Of a stretch of DNA of 64,000 nucleotides, positions 44,289 through 52,971 are shown one piece after another. A program made the position numbers and the translations under genes. Source of the stretch: Mycolicibacterium celeriflavum (lineage in GTDB: Bacteria > Actinomycetota > Actinomycetes > Mycobacteriales > Mycobacteriaceae); NCBI RefSeq assembly GCF_010731795.1, contig NZ_AP022591.1, positions 3,038,001 to 3,102,000 on the forward strand. The letters are read 5' to 3'. The notes beneath the pieces are model-generated. The model had not been told where the DNA came from, searched no databases, and was given only the letters and a program-made list of their open reading frames with translations. The stretch's first letter is position 1, and the number at the start of each line of letters is the position of its first letter.

Positions 44289-45551
44289 ATGACTAAACGC
44301 CGCTATCCGCTGCTTCGCGCAGTGGCCGAACTTGCCAACGCCGCCAACGGAGTTCAACCGCTCGGCCGCGAGGGCTACATCACCCTGCCGGTGTTCGCCT
44401 TCGGCTGGCCCACCACCGAGATGTCGCCGGTGTACATGGCGGTCTCGATGCTCGACGCGCTGCGCCGCGGCCTGCGCGGTGACTTCCGAGGCGCTCGGGG
44501 CCGAATCGCGTTGGTACTGACCGCAATCGCGTGGGCGCTGCTGGGGCTGATCCACTACCGCAACGTCAAGTCGCAGCCGTACTTTGAAGAGCCGCTGCGC
44601 GAGGCGCTTGGCGAGGACTACGAGCGCGTCGGGAACCGGTCGCAGCCGGCCCGGCGGCGGGCGCAGATCGGCTTCTGGCCCCACGACTTGATCAGGCGCC
44701 GGTACGTCGAGAAGGCCAACACCATCCAGTACGGGCCACACCGCCGCGTCAACCGCGCCGACATCTGGCGCAGCAACGACCTGCCCCGCGACGGCAAGGC
44801 CCCGGTGCTGCTTCAGGTGCCCGGCGGGGCGTGGGCCATCGGCATGCGGCGGCCTCAGGCCTATCCGCTGCTGGCCCACATGGCCGACCGCGGGTGGGTG
44901 TGCGTCTCGATCGACTACCGGGTCAGCCCGCGGCACACCTGGCCCGCGCACATCGTCGACGTGAAACGGGCGCTCGCGTGGATCAAGGAGAACATCGCCG
45001 ACTACGGCGGTGACCCCGACTTCGTCGCGATCACCGGCGGCTCGGCGGGCGGTCACCTGTCCTCGCTCGCCGCGCTGACACACGATGATCCGCAGTGGCA
45101 ACCCGGGTTCGAGGACGCCGACACCTCCGTCGTCGCCGCCGTGCCGATCTACGGCCGCTACGACTGGGTGTCGGCGAAGGGCTCCGGGCGCAAGGAGTTC
45201 ATCGCGTTCCTGCAGAAGTTCGTGGTCAAGAAGCGCATCACCGAGCACAAGCAGGTTTTCGTCGACGCTTCGTCGATCATGCGGTTACGTCCCGATGCGC
45301 CACCGTTTTTCGTGCTGCATGGCCAGGACGACTCGATCATTCCCGTCCGGGAGGGCCGCGAGTTCGCCGAGGCGCTGCAGAAGGTGTCGACGTCGACGGT
45401 CGCCTACGCCGAGATTCCGCACGCCCAGCACGCGTTCGACTTCTACTACGGGTCACCGCGGGCGCACTACACCGCGCAGGCGGTCGAGAAGTTTCTGTCG
45501 TGGGTGCACGCGAAGAAGACCGAGCAGCCGGTCGCCGCTACTGCGCCATAG
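44289..45551 (+). CDS. LipC-like esterase/lipase with N-terminal membrane segment
   Basis: 420 residues from ATG 44289. The C-terminal 270 residues are an alpha/beta hydrolase of the hormone-sensitive-lipase type: oxyanion motif VPGGAW (HGG is replaced by PGG), nucleophile Ser in GGSAGGHL near 255, Asp in HGQDDSIIP and His in HAQHAFD. A hydrophobic helix near residues 75-93 (LVLTAIAWALLGLIHY) may fix it to the membrane. It is a paralogue of the LipC encoded at 46982, with which it shares YGRYDW and the active-site blocks. It converges with the Rv0221-like gene with a 14-base overlap. Confidence 0.85.
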   Translation: MTKRRYPLLRAVAELANAANGVQPLGREGYITLPVFAFGWPTTEMSPVYMAVSMLDALRRGLRGDFRGARGRIALVLTAIAWALLGLIHYRNVKSQPYFEEPLREALGEDYERVGNRSQPARRRAQIGFWPHDLIRRRYVEKANTIQYGPHRRVNRADIWRSNDLPRDGKAPVLLQVPGGAWAIGMRRPQAYPLLAHMADRGWVCVSIDYRVSPRHTWPAHIVDVKRALAWIKENIADYGGDPDFVAITGGSAGGHLSSLAALTHDDPQWQPGFEDADTSVVAAVPIYGRYDWVSAKGSGRKEFIAFLQKFVVKKRITEHKQVFVDASSIMRLRPDAPPFFVLHGQDDSIIPVREGREFAEALQKVSTSTVAYAEIPHAQHAFDFYYGSPRAHYTAQAVEKFLSWVHAKKTEQPVAATAP

Positions 45552-46956
45552 CGCTTTCGATCACCGTCAGCTCGTCGGAAAGCCCTGCAGCGCGGCGAAT
45601 CTCGATGAACGCCTCGATCATCGCGTCGGTCAATTCGTGCGGGTCTTCCAGCGTGGCGCCGTCGGACAGCACGGAGATGTTGAGCTGGTCGACGTAGCTC
45701 CACACCGTGATGTTCAACCCACTGCCGGTGGTGAGCGGACCGACGGAGTAGATCTCGGTGACCAGCGCGCCGCCGACGCGACCGGGTTCACGCGGGCCGG
45801 GCACGTTGGAGATCGGCAGGTTCAATATCTTGTTCTGGCCGTCCTTTTCGGCCAGCCAGTGAAACAGCCGCTCGGCCGGAGCGGGCGGAAAATACGCCGA
45901 CCACCGGCTCACCAGTTCCGGCCCCATCAGGTGGTGGGTGTCCTTGGCGTCGGTCGCGGCCTCGTGTACGGCGCGCACCCGCTCCAGCGGGTCGTCGAGC
46001 TGGATCGGCACCACCATCATGACGCCGGTGAAGTAGTTGCCCGAGATGCGATCCGGCGAGAAGTCGAAACTCACCGGCACTGAGGCCAACAGCGGGTGGT
46101 CGGCCTGGCCGTCGTACTTCAGTGACAGTCCGCGCAACGCGCCGGCGGAGATCGCGAGCACCATGTCGTTGATCGTGACGCCCAGGCGCTTCGCCGTCTC
46201 CTTGACGTCGGCGAGCGCCAGGGTGGCGGTGGCGAACTTGCGCTGCGCGTCGACCCGGTGGTTCATGAACGACGGCGGCGGCGTGAACGGCCTGGTGAGC
46301 TCGGCCGAGAACTTCTTCGAGCTCTTGCGTACCCGCTGGATGCCCTGCGCCGTGTAGCGCACGACCCCGGGCAACCGGCCGATCTGTCGCATGTGATCGG
46401 CGAACGCGGTCCGCACCAACTCCGCCCGGCCCGGTGGCGGGTCGGTGGCATAAGAATCGCGCTCGGCCTGCGGTCCGGTCTGCGGGTCCATCCCCCGGGC
46501 CAGCAGATTCGCCGACGCCACCCCGTCGGCCAGAGCGTGGTGGATCTTGCCCAACACCGCAATTCGGCCGTTGGCGAGGCCCTCGATGAAGTACATCTCC
46601 CACAGCGGCCTGCTGCGATCCAGCGGTGTGCTGGCGATCCGGCCGACCGCATCGTCGAGTTGCCGGCGGCCGCCGGGACTGTCCACGCGGTACGGACGCA
46701 CGTGGTACTCGAGGTCGACCTCGCAGTTCTCCCGCCACATCGGGTGGTGGATCTTGAACGGGATGTCGACCAGTTCGTAGCGGAACGGGTCGAGCTTGTA
46801 GAGCCGTCCGTGGATGACGCGACGGAACTCCTCGATGCCGAATTGCCGGTCGCCCAGTTCGGACAGGTCGATGACCGCCAGCTTGAGCGTGTGCATGTGT
46901 ACGGACGGCGTCTCGCTGTAAAGCAGCACGGCGTCCCAGCCGCTGAGCCTCTTCAC
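45538..46956 (-). CDS. Wax ester synthase/diacylglycerol acyltransferase, Rv0221-like
   Basis: 472 residues. It belongs to the WS/DGAT family, which joins acyl-CoA to diacylglycerol or fatty alcohols to make storage triacylglycerol or wax ester. The catalytic HHALADG (HHxxxDG, near residue 142) is intact, as are PLWEMYFIEGL before it and the NDMVLAI and SNVPGP blocks in the second half. The length is close to Rv0221 (469). It lies 25 bases after the lipC stop and is probably translated from the same mRNA, so esterase and acyltransferase are made together, as in the Rv0220-Rv0221 pair. Confidence 0.9.
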   Translation of the reverse strand: MKRLSGWDAVLLYSETPSVHMHTLKLAVIDLSELGDRQFGIEEFRRVIHGRLYKLDPFRYELVDIPFKIHHPMWRENCEVDLEYHVRPYRVDSPGGRRQLDDAVGRIASTPLDRSRPLWEMYFIEGLANGRIAVLGKIHHALADGVASANLLARGMDPQTGPQAERDSYATDPPPGRAELVRTAFADHMRQIGRLPGVVRYTAQGIQRVRKSSKKFSAELTRPFTPPPSFMNHRVDAQRKFATATLALADVKETAKRLGVTINDMVLAISAGALRGLSLKYDGQADHPLLASVPVSFDFSPDRISGNYFTGVMMVVPIQLDDPLERVRAVHEAATDAKDTHHLMGPELVSRWSAYFPPAPAERLFHWLAEKDGQNKILNLPISNVPGPREPGRVGGALVTEIYSVGPLTTGSGLNITVWSYVDQLNISVLSDGATLEDPHELTDAMIEAFIEIRRAAGLSDELTVIESAMAQ

Positions 46957-46981
46957 CTCGTCACCCCCACTCCGGAGGTGC

Positions 46982-48205
46982 CTATATAACCTCTTTGGCG
47001 CCGATCAGCGACCGGTTTCGGTGTATCTGGTTGAGGAACAGGCCGATTGCCGTCGCCACCGAGCCGGTCCGGGCCCCGTCGGTCATGTCGAACGCATGAC
47101 CCGCGCCCGGCAGCTCGATGTAGCTGACCACCGACCGGGATACCGCACGCATCCGCTCGACGAACGCGCGGGCCTGGGCGACCGGGATGACGCTGTCGCC
47201 GCTGCCGTGCACGACCAGGAACGGCGGGGCGTTCCGGTGGACACGGGCGATCGGCGACGCCTTGCGGAAGACGTCAGGGTGGTCGGCCAGTTTGCGCTTT
47301 ACCACCACGCGCTCGAGGAAGTCGACGAACCGCACCCGCTCGACCGTGGAGCGATCCTCCCAGTCGTAGCGACCGTAGATGGGAATGACCGCGTCGACAG
47401 ACGTGTCGGAGCCCTCCGGCAGTTCGGCCTGCAGTTCCGGATCATTGGGTGTGAGGCCGGCGAGCGCGGCCAGGTGTCCGCCCGCCGAAGTGCCCGCGAC
47501 CGCCACGAAATGACGGTCGCCGCCGAACTTGTCTACGTTGGCCCGCGCCCACGCGATCGCGGTCTTGACGTCGGTGATGTGCGCCGGCCACGGGTGATGA
47601 GGGGCCACGCGGTAGTCGATGGACAGGCACACCCAGCCCTGCTGGGCGAGGTGGCTCATCAGGGCGTAGCCCTGCAGCAGTCTGCTGCCGTGGACCCAGG
47701 CGCCGCCGGGCACGAAGAGCAGCACGGGTGCGGGCTGGGACGGCAGTTCCTCGGGCCGCCACACGTCGAGCAATTGTGACGCCCGCGGACCGTACTGCAC
47801 CGACGTGCGGTACACGCTGCGCCGATGTTCGCGGATGTTCCACAGCGGCGGCACCGATTGCGGTGCGGGCCAGTCGATTGCGAGGTCCTTGGCGTTGACG
47901 ACGCCGCGCAGCGCGGCCTCGGTGATGGTGTTGGTGCTGTTGCGCTCAGACCGCTTGAGTTCTGCGTTGCCCGGACTCAACCAGGACTTCGCCGTCGCGT
48001 TCAGGAAGTCGGGCAGATGGCGGTAACCCCACACCCCCATCGCGGTCGCAGCGCCAAGTGGCTCAAGGTGTTTACCGATGACCGGCAACGACGCCGAAGC
48101 GACACTCATCGCCATCATGTAGTCCGACGGGCCGGCGTTGAGGAACCATCGCGCACGGGTCCAGAAGGTCGGTCCGGGGTACCGGGGCTCCGGTCGTTCG
48201 GGCAT
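46982..48205 (-). CDS. lipC: Carboxylesterase/lipase LipC
   Basis: 407 residues from ATG 48205 (MPERPEPRYPG); 22 more upstream codons are open but look non-coding. It agrees with Rv0220 over its whole length as I remember it, including ADYM-like SDYMMAMSVA at the N-terminus, LLFVPGGAWVHGSR, DYRVAPHHPWP and ANVDKFGGDRHF. The triad is Ser in AGTSAGGHLAAL, Asp in HGSGDSVIP and His in GAGHAFD. LipC of M. tuberculosis is a cell-surface esterase for short-chain esters. It precedes the WS/DGAT gene in an operon and diverges from the fused acyl-CoA dehydrogenase gene. Confidence 0.92.
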   Translation of the reverse strand: MPERPEPRYPGPTFWTRARWFLNAGPSDYMMAMSVASASLPVIGKHLEPLGAATAMGVWGYRHLPDFLNATAKSWLSPGNAELKRSERNSTNTITEAALRGVVNAKDLAIDWPAPQSVPPLWNIREHRRSVYRTSVQYGPRASQLLDVWRPEELPSQPAPVLLFVPGGAWVHGSRLLQGYALMSHLAQQGWVCLSIDYRVAPHHPWPAHITDVKTAIAWARANVDKFGGDRHFVAVAGTSAGGHLAALAGLTPNDPELQAELPEGSDTSVDAVIPIYGRYDWEDRSTVERVRFVDFLERVVVKRKLADHPDVFRKASPIARVHRNAPPFLVVHGSGDSVIPVAQARAFVERMRAVSRSVVSYIELPGAGHAFDMTDGARTGSVATAIGLFLNQIHRNRSLIGAKEVI

Positions 48206-48284
48206 TGCGCGAGCGTACCCCCGCGCCCCGGGCGCAAACGACAACATTCGGGAAGTGTCTACGCATGACATTTCGCGCCCAGAT

Positions 48285-48300
48285 TGTGACGGCCATCACC
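48285..48300. promoter_or_regulatory. CRP-like site between lipC and fused fadE
   Basis: TGTGACGGCCATCACC agrees with TGTGA-N6-TCACA at 9 of 10 positions. A TANNNT box (TAGCTT, 48325-48330) follows in the direction of the fadE gene; with that box, the site would be centred near -44, a position from which Crp can activate. The 147-base gap holds nothing else that I see. Confidence 0.4.
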
Positions 48301-48352
48301 TATACCGTGACCTGCGTGTTCGGGCTAGCTTGAGGCGACGACCGTCAACCAG

Positions 48353-50548
48353 ATGAGGACTTCAACCGTGAGCAAGTCAGCGCTAGCCATCACCGAAGAG
48401 CACATCGACCTGGCCGATTCCGTGTTTGGCCAGCTCAAGCGGGTCAAAAGCCGGGCGGCCGCCCGCGCCACCCTCGAGGACGGGTCCGCACATCCGGCGG
48501 AGATCTGGTCGGCGGCGGCTGATCTGGGATGGCCGGGACTGGCCATCGCCGAGGAGTACGGCGGGTCCGGAGTCGGGCTCGCGGAACTGGCGGTCGTGCT
48601 GGAGGCCCAGGGCCACGAACTCTGCCCCGGCCCGTTCCTGCCCAGCGTGGCCGCTGCCGTGGTGATCGACCGGTGTGCGCCGGATCCGGTTCGGGCGCAA
48701 CATCTCCCGGGCCTCGCCGATGGCAGCGTCGTCGGGGCCCTCGCGCTGTCGGGCAGCGTGACCGTCGGATCGGATCTGACCCTCACCGGTGACTGCCCGG
48801 CGGTGTTGGGTGCGCCGGACTCGAACGTGCTGGTCGTGGTGGCCGGAGACGATGTCGTGGTGGTCGACGCCAGCCAAAAAGAATCAGCCGACGGTGTGAC
48901 GGTGACCGCACTGGAGTCCATGGACACCTCGCGCAGCGTCGGAGCGGTGGCGTTGCGCGGAGTACCGGTCGCAGAGGACCACATCATGCGGGGCGCGGCG
49001 CGCAAGGCGCGCACGGTGTTTCGGATTCTGGCATCCGCCGAGGCCGTCGGGGTCAGCTGGGCGACCTTGGAGATGGCCGTCGAGTACGCCAAGGTGCGGG
49101 AGCAGTTCGGCCGCACGATCGGCACCTTCCAGGCGGTCAAGCACCACGCCGCCAACATGCTCGTCAATGCGGAGGAGACCGCCGCCGCCACGTGGGACGC
49201 CGCCCGCGCCGACGATCTCGACAGCGCATGGTTCGCCGCCGCGGTCGCCGCATCGCACGCGATCCGCACGCAGGTCTTCAACGCCCAGACCAACATTCAG
49301 CTACACGGCGGAATCGGCTTCACCTGGGAGCACGACGCCCACCTCTACCTGCGTCGCGCCCGCACCCTCGCCGCTTTGATGGCCGAGGCGGGCGACCCCC
49401 TCCTCGACATCGTGGAGGCCCAGCGCAGCGGTCAGGCGCACGGCGCCACGTTCACGTTGCCGCCCGAGGCGGAGCGGTTCCGCGAACAGGCGCGCGAGGC
49501 CGTCGCCAAGCTGCGCTCCCTGCCCGACGAGCAGCGGCGCGACTTCCTCGTCGACTCGGGTTATCTTGTGCCGCACTGGCCGAAGCCGTGGGGGCGGGCG
49601 GCAGACGTGCTCGAACAGCTGGTGATCGAGGAGGAGTTCGGCGGCGTCGAGCGCCCCGACATGGGGATCACCGGCTGGGTGACGCTGACCATCGCTCAGG
49701 CGGGCACCGACGATCAGCGGGAGCGGTGGGTCGAGCCGGTGCTGCGGGGGCAGGTGATGTGGTGTCAGCTGTTCTCCGAGCCCGGTGCCGGATCTGACGC
49801 CGCCGCCGTGCGGACGTCGGCGAAGAAGGTCGACGGTGGCTGGCGGGTGACCGGCCAGAAGGTGTGGACCAGCCTGGCGCACCTGTGTCAGTGGGGTCTT
49901 GCGACGGTCCGCACCGATCCCGACGCGCCCAAGCACGCGGGCGTGACGATGATGGCGATCGACATGAACGCCCCTGGTGTGACGGTGAACCCGCTTCGCG
50001 GACTGACGGGTCACGCGCACTTCAACGAGGTGTTCTTCGATGACGTGTTCGTCCCGGACGCCGATGTGGTCGGCGATGTGAACAAGGGTTGGCTGGTGGC
50101 CCGCGCGACGTTGGGCAACGAACGCATCTCGATCGGCGGCGGCTCGGGCGGAGCGACCGGCTTCACCGCAGAGGATCTGGTCAAGCTGCTCGACAACGCA
50201 CCCGCCGAAACCGCGGCGTATTTCGTGCGGCGAACCGGTGAGGTCATCGCCGAGACGCACACGCTGCGGCTGCTGAACCTGCGCCGGGTGACGCGGGCCA
50301 TCGCAGGGTCGGACCCGGGACCGGAGGGCAACGTCACCAAGCTGCTGGTGGCCGAGTCGGGTCAGCGGATGACGGAGCTGGCCATGGAATTGGCTGGTTC
50401 GGCGGCGGTCGTCGGGCAGACCCCGACATTGACGCAGTCCTATCTCGGCAACCGGGCGATGACCATCGCGGGCGGTACTTCGGAGATCACCCGCAACACC
50501 ATCGCGGAGCGAATTCTTGGCCTGCCGCGTGACCCGCTGCTGAAATAG
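48353..50548 (+). CDS. Fused double acyl-CoA dehydrogenase (FadE6/FadE34 type)
   Basis: 731 residues from ATG 48353; GTG 48368 is an alternative with a better ribosome binding site (GAGG). Two acyl-CoA dehydrogenase units are fused: the first covers about residues 10-365 (VREQFGRTIGTFQAVKH, IQLHGGIGFTWEHDAHLYLRR near its end) and the second about 375-731 (FSEPGAGSDAAAV, GQKVWTSLAH, and IAGGTSEITRNTIAERILGLP at the end). In FadE34, which acts on the cholesterol side chain, such a fusion replaces the usual heterotetramer. The length equals that of FadE6 (731). The substrate is probably a bulky or sterol-like acyl-CoA. The stop abuts the gene on the other strand. Confidence 0.88.
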   Translation: MRTSTVSKSALAITEEHIDLADSVFGQLKRVKSRAAARATLEDGSAHPAEIWSAAADLGWPGLAIAEEYGGSGVGLAELAVVLEAQGHELCPGPFLPSVAAAVVIDRCAPDPVRAQHLPGLADGSVVGALALSGSVTVGSDLTLTGDCPAVLGAPDSNVLVVVAGDDVVVVDASQKESADGVTVTALESMDTSRSVGAVALRGVPVAEDHIMRGAARKARTVFRILASAEAVGVSWATLEMAVEYAKVREQFGRTIGTFQAVKHHAANMLVNAEETAAATWDAARADDLDSAWFAAAVAASHAIRTQVFNAQTNIQLHGGIGFTWEHDAHLYLRRARTLAALMAEAGDPLLDIVEAQRSGQAHGATFTLPPEAERFREQAREAVAKLRSLPDEQRRDFLVDSGYLVPHWPKPWGRAADVLEQLVIEEEFGGVERPDMGITGWVTLTIAQAGTDDQRERWVEPVLRGQVMWCQLFSEPGAGSDAAAVRTSAKKVDGGWRVTGQKVWTSLAHLCQWGLATVRTDPDAPKHAGVTMMAIDMNAPGVTVNPLRGLTGHAHFNEVFFDDVFVPDADVVGDVNKGWLVARATLGNERISIGGGSGGATGFTAEDLVKLLDNAPAETAAYFVRRTGEVIAETHTLRLLNLRRVTRAIAGSDPGPEGNVTKLLVAESGQRMTELAMELAGSAAVVGQTPTLTQSYLGNRAMTIAGGTSEITRNTIAERILGLPRDPLLK

Positions 50549-50989
50549 TCAGACCAGCAGGGCGACTCCGCCGACGATCAGCGCGATGACTTTCACCGTC
50601 TCCAGCCCGACATAGCCGTAGTGGGCGCGTGAGCGACCGTGGCCCGACGGGTTCTCGGCCGGCGGCGTCGACAGTACGGCGTCGGAACGCCGGTTCAGTG
50701 CCGGCCGAACCGCCACCAGTTGCACAGCCAGCACGACGACGGCGACGACGATCGCGACGACGGCGGTCGTCGAGAAACCGTCGAGCAGAATGGCGATCAG
50801 CAGGATGACGGCCAGCGCGACCTCGATTGTGTTGAGCGCGCGAAATACCAACCGGCCGATGCCCAGTCCGATTTGTATGGAAACCCCGGGCGCCCGGAAC
50901 TTCAGCGGCGCTTCGATGAACGAGATCGCGACCACCATGCCCAACCAGACGAAAGTAGCCGCCGTTGCGATTGCATGTGCGACGGTCAT
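50549..50989 (-). CDS. Four-helix integral membrane protein
   Basis: 146 residues with four hydrophobic helices (about 8-28, 48-68, 72-95 and 125-145). The first helix carries FVWLGMVVAISFIEAPLKF, typical of a small family of bacterial membrane proteins of unknown function. A soluble loop with HGRSRAHYGYV separates helices 3 and 4. The start codon overlaps the stop of the upstream HTH regulator (ATGA), so the two are translationally coupled; a link between the regulator signal and this protein is likely but unknown. Confidence 0.78.
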   Translation of the reverse strand: MTVAHAIATAATFVWLGMVVAISFIEAPLKFRAPGVSIQIGLGIGRLVFRALNTIEVALAVILLIAILLDGFSTTAVVAIVVAVVVLAVQLVAVRPALNRRSDAVLSTPPAENPSGHGRSRAHYGYVGLETVKVIALIVGGVALLV

Positions 50990-51636
50990 GAAACTCTCCT
51001 CTTCGGTGCCAGATCAGCGACACACAGCCCGGGTTCTGCGAACGGAATCAGCGCGTCCACGGTGAGCGGCGCGTCCCAGGCCTCCAGCGCGCCTTGCATG
51101 AGACCGAGATGCACCGGACATATCACGTCTCGCCGGCTGTCCGCCAGCTCCAGGAATGGGCAGTTCCGCAACCCGATCTCGCCGAAATCGCCATCTCCGG
51201 AACGTCTTTCGGGCGCGAACCCCAGCTCGGCGAGCAGCCCGGTGAGCCGGTCCAGAGCCTGATCCGCCTTCGGGGCATCGTAGGCGTCGTGCGCGATGGC
51301 TTTCTCCTTCGCCCACGTGCGCCCGGCAGCGACCGCCCGGCCCTGCGGGTCCCGTTGGCGCGCGAACGCGTCGGCCAGAACGGTCGCCAGCATTCGGTAG
51401 TCGCGGGGGCCGTCGGGGTCCATACCCGTTGCAGCACGGAACATCCGAGGCGGGCGGCCCGGCTTGGTACGGCTGGGTTTGATCGTTTCGGCCCGTCCAC
51501 GTTTGACCAGCGCTTCAAGATGAAATCGCGCGGTGTTGGGGTGGATCGACAATCGTTGCGCGACGTCGACGACACTCAGGGGCGTCCCTGCATCCCGCAG
51601 TGCTGCCAGCACGTCATCATGCCGTAACGCCATCAT
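50986..51636 (-). CDS. HTH regulator with conserved cysteines (ArsR/SufR-like)
   Basis: 216 residues. A winged-helix N-terminal domain (DVAQRLSIHPNTARFHLEALVKRGRAE) is followed by a helical part and a C-terminal region with cysteines in GLRNCPFLELA, DVICPVHLGL and GLCVADL. This order of spaced cysteines recalls the Fe-S cluster-binding regulators of the SufR group, so redox or iron sensing is a reasonable guess. Palindromes lie upstream at 51642 and 51673, and a related half-palindrome is found in front of the ferredoxin gene. It is co-translated with the membrane protein downstream. Confidence 0.82.
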   Translation of the reverse strand: MMALRHDDVLAALRDAGTPLSVVDVAQRLSIHPNTARFHLEALVKRGRAETIKPSRTKPGRPPRMFRAATGMDPDGPRDYRMLATVLADAFARQRDPQGRAVAAGRTWAKEKAIAHDAYDAPKADQALDRLTGLLAELGFAPERRSGDGDFGEIGLRNCPFLELADSRRDVICPVHLGLMQGALEAWDAPLTVDALIPFAEPGLCVADLAPKRRVS

Positions 51637-51641
51637 CGCTC

Positions 51642-51653
51642 CTGTCGCGACAG
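51642..51653. promoter_or_regulatory. 12-base palindrome before the HTH regulator
   Basis: CTGTCGCGACAG, perfect, 6 bases upstream of the regulator start codon and partly overlapping its ribosome binding site region. It could be an operator or a leader hairpin. Confidence 0.35.
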
Positions 51654-51667
51654 TTGCACTCCCTGGT

Positions 51668-51694
51668 ATTTATACAACTCCATGTTGTAATAAC
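51668..51694. promoter_or_regulatory. Operator candidate TACAAC-N5-GTTGTA at HTH regulator
   Basis: Perfect 6-base arms at 51673-51678 and 51684-51689 inside an AT-rich stretch, 37 bases before the regulator start. The left flank reads TTTATACAACT, very similar to TTTATACAGCT at 51965 in front of the ferredoxin gene. Confidence 0.5.
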
Positions 51695-51727
51695 AACGTA
51701 GTCCCCGGAGCGCTGGCCCGAAAGCCC

Positions 51728-51919
51728 CTAGTCCTCTCGCGACAGCGCCGCGCGCGGACACTCAGCGACGGCCTTCTCGGCCTGCGCCTCCAGTTCGACC
51801 GGCACCGGATCGACGATGGCCACTGCGTAGTCATCATCGTCGAGTTCGAACACCTCGGGCGCGTACTTCACGCACATCGCATTGCCCTCGCATCGATCGC
51901 GGTCCACCACGACGCGCAT
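51728..51919 (-). CDS. 3Fe-4S ferredoxin
   Basis: 63 residues, the normal size for the small mycobacterial ferredoxins that feed cytochromes P450. Cluster ligands are Cys in RDRCEGNAMCVKYAP (C-x5-C) and in ECPRAAL near residue 54; the gap where a fourth Cys would stand gives the 3Fe-4S type. No P450 gene is in the window. Its upstream region holds a motif shared with the neighbouring HTH regulator gene, so regulation by that protein is possible. Confidence 0.9.
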   Translation of the reverse strand: MRVVVDRDRCEGNAMCVKYAPEVFELDDDDYAVAIVDPVPVELEAQAEKAVAECPRAALSRED

Positions 51920-51963
51920 GACGCCTCCTTGACCTCGACGGATCTATCTTGCCGCAGCAGTGA

Positions 51964-51989
51964 GTTTATACAGCTATAACTGTGCAAAC
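51964..51989. promoter_or_regulatory. Imperfect palindrome before the ferredoxin gene
   Basis: Arms of 10 bases (51964-51973 and 51980-51989) pair at 8 positions around CTATAA. It is 45 bases before the ferredoxin start and shares TTTATACARCT with the site at 51668. Confidence 0.45.
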
Positions 51990-52067
51990 AATGGGAGCGC
52001 CACCCCAAGACGGCCCACCGGCCAATTCACCTGCCCAGCTCGGCGCGGCCCTGGTAATACTTGTCGA

Positions 52068-52970
52068 ATGCCGTCCAGCCGCTTCCATCCCGATTTGCGC
52101 CGCGCCGCCCGGCTCGTCCCCAAGCAGGTGATCACGCCCGTGACGTTGCCGATCGTGCGGATGGTCACCCGGCGGATGTGGCGGCGGGTACCCCGCGACG
52201 TCGAGGCGCTGACCTTGCCGTCGGGTGTCGGCGTTCGGCTGTACCGGCCGACGGGCACCAGCGGGACGGTCCCCGCGCTGCTGTGGATCCACGGCGGAGG
52301 TTTCCTCATCGGACACCCGGGCCAGGACGACCAACTGTGCCGCCGATTCGCCCGCCGTCTCGGCGTCACCGTCGCGTCCGTCGACTACCGACTGGCGCCC
52401 GAGCATGCTTACCCGACGCCGCTGGAGGACTGCTATTCGGCGTTGACCTGGTTGGCGGCGCTGCCGTCGGTGGATCCCGGCCGCATCGCCATCGGCGGCG
52501 CCAGTGCGGGCGGCGGATTGGCCGCTTCGTTGGCGTTGCTCGCCCGCGATCGCGGCGAGGTGGCGCCGGCTGCCCAACTGCTGGTGTATCCGATGCTCGA
52601 TGACCGCACCGTGGACCGACGCGGGCTGGACAATCCCGGCCATCGCCTGTGGAACCAGTCGAGCAACAAGTTCGGCTGGTCGGCCTATCTGGGCGACGCC
52701 GACCCCGCCGTCGCAGTGCCCGCGCGGCGGGAGGACCTGGCCGGCCTGCCGCCGGCGTGGATCGGGGTCGGAGACCTGGACCTCTTCCACGACGAGGACC
52801 TCGCCTACGCCGAACATCTGAAGGCCGCCGGGGTGCCCTGTGACGTCGAGGTCGTCGAGGGGGCCTTCCACGGGTTCGACGGCATTGTGCCGAAAGCCTC
52901 GGTGTCGCAGCAGTTTTTCGACAGCCAGTGCGCGATGCTGCGGCGGACGCTGGCTCCCGCGGCGGCCTGA
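52068..52970 (+). CDS. lipW: Esterase/lipase LipW
   Basis: 300 residues from ATG 52068; the upstream 36 codons are not protein-like. It is an HSL-family alpha/beta hydrolase: oxyanion motif HGGG at 75-78, nucleophile Ser146 in GGASAGGG, Asp238 in GDLDLFHDED and His268 in GAFHGFD, all intact. It is close in length to LipW (Rv0217c, 302) and lies in the same order before Rv0216 and fadE3. TAATAC seven bases before the ATG may be a -10 box of a leaderless promoter. It would hydrolyse short or medium esters. Its stop is one base from that of the amidohydrolase gene. Confidence 0.9.
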   Translation: MPSSRFHPDLRRAARLVPKQVITPVTLPIVRMVTRRMWRRVPRDVEALTLPSGVGVRLYRPTGTSGTVPALLWIHGGGFLIGHPGQDDQLCRRFARRLGVTVASVDYRLAPEHAYPTPLEDCYSALTWLAALPSVDPGRIAIGGASAGGGLAASLALLARDRGEVAPAAQLLVYPMLDDRTVDRRGLDNPGHRLWNQSSNKFGWSAYLGDADPAVAVPARREDLAGLPPAWIGVGDLDLFHDEDLAYAEHLKAAGVPCDVEVVEGAFHGFDGIVPKASVSQQFFDSQCAMLRRTLAPAAA

Positions 52971-52971
52971 G

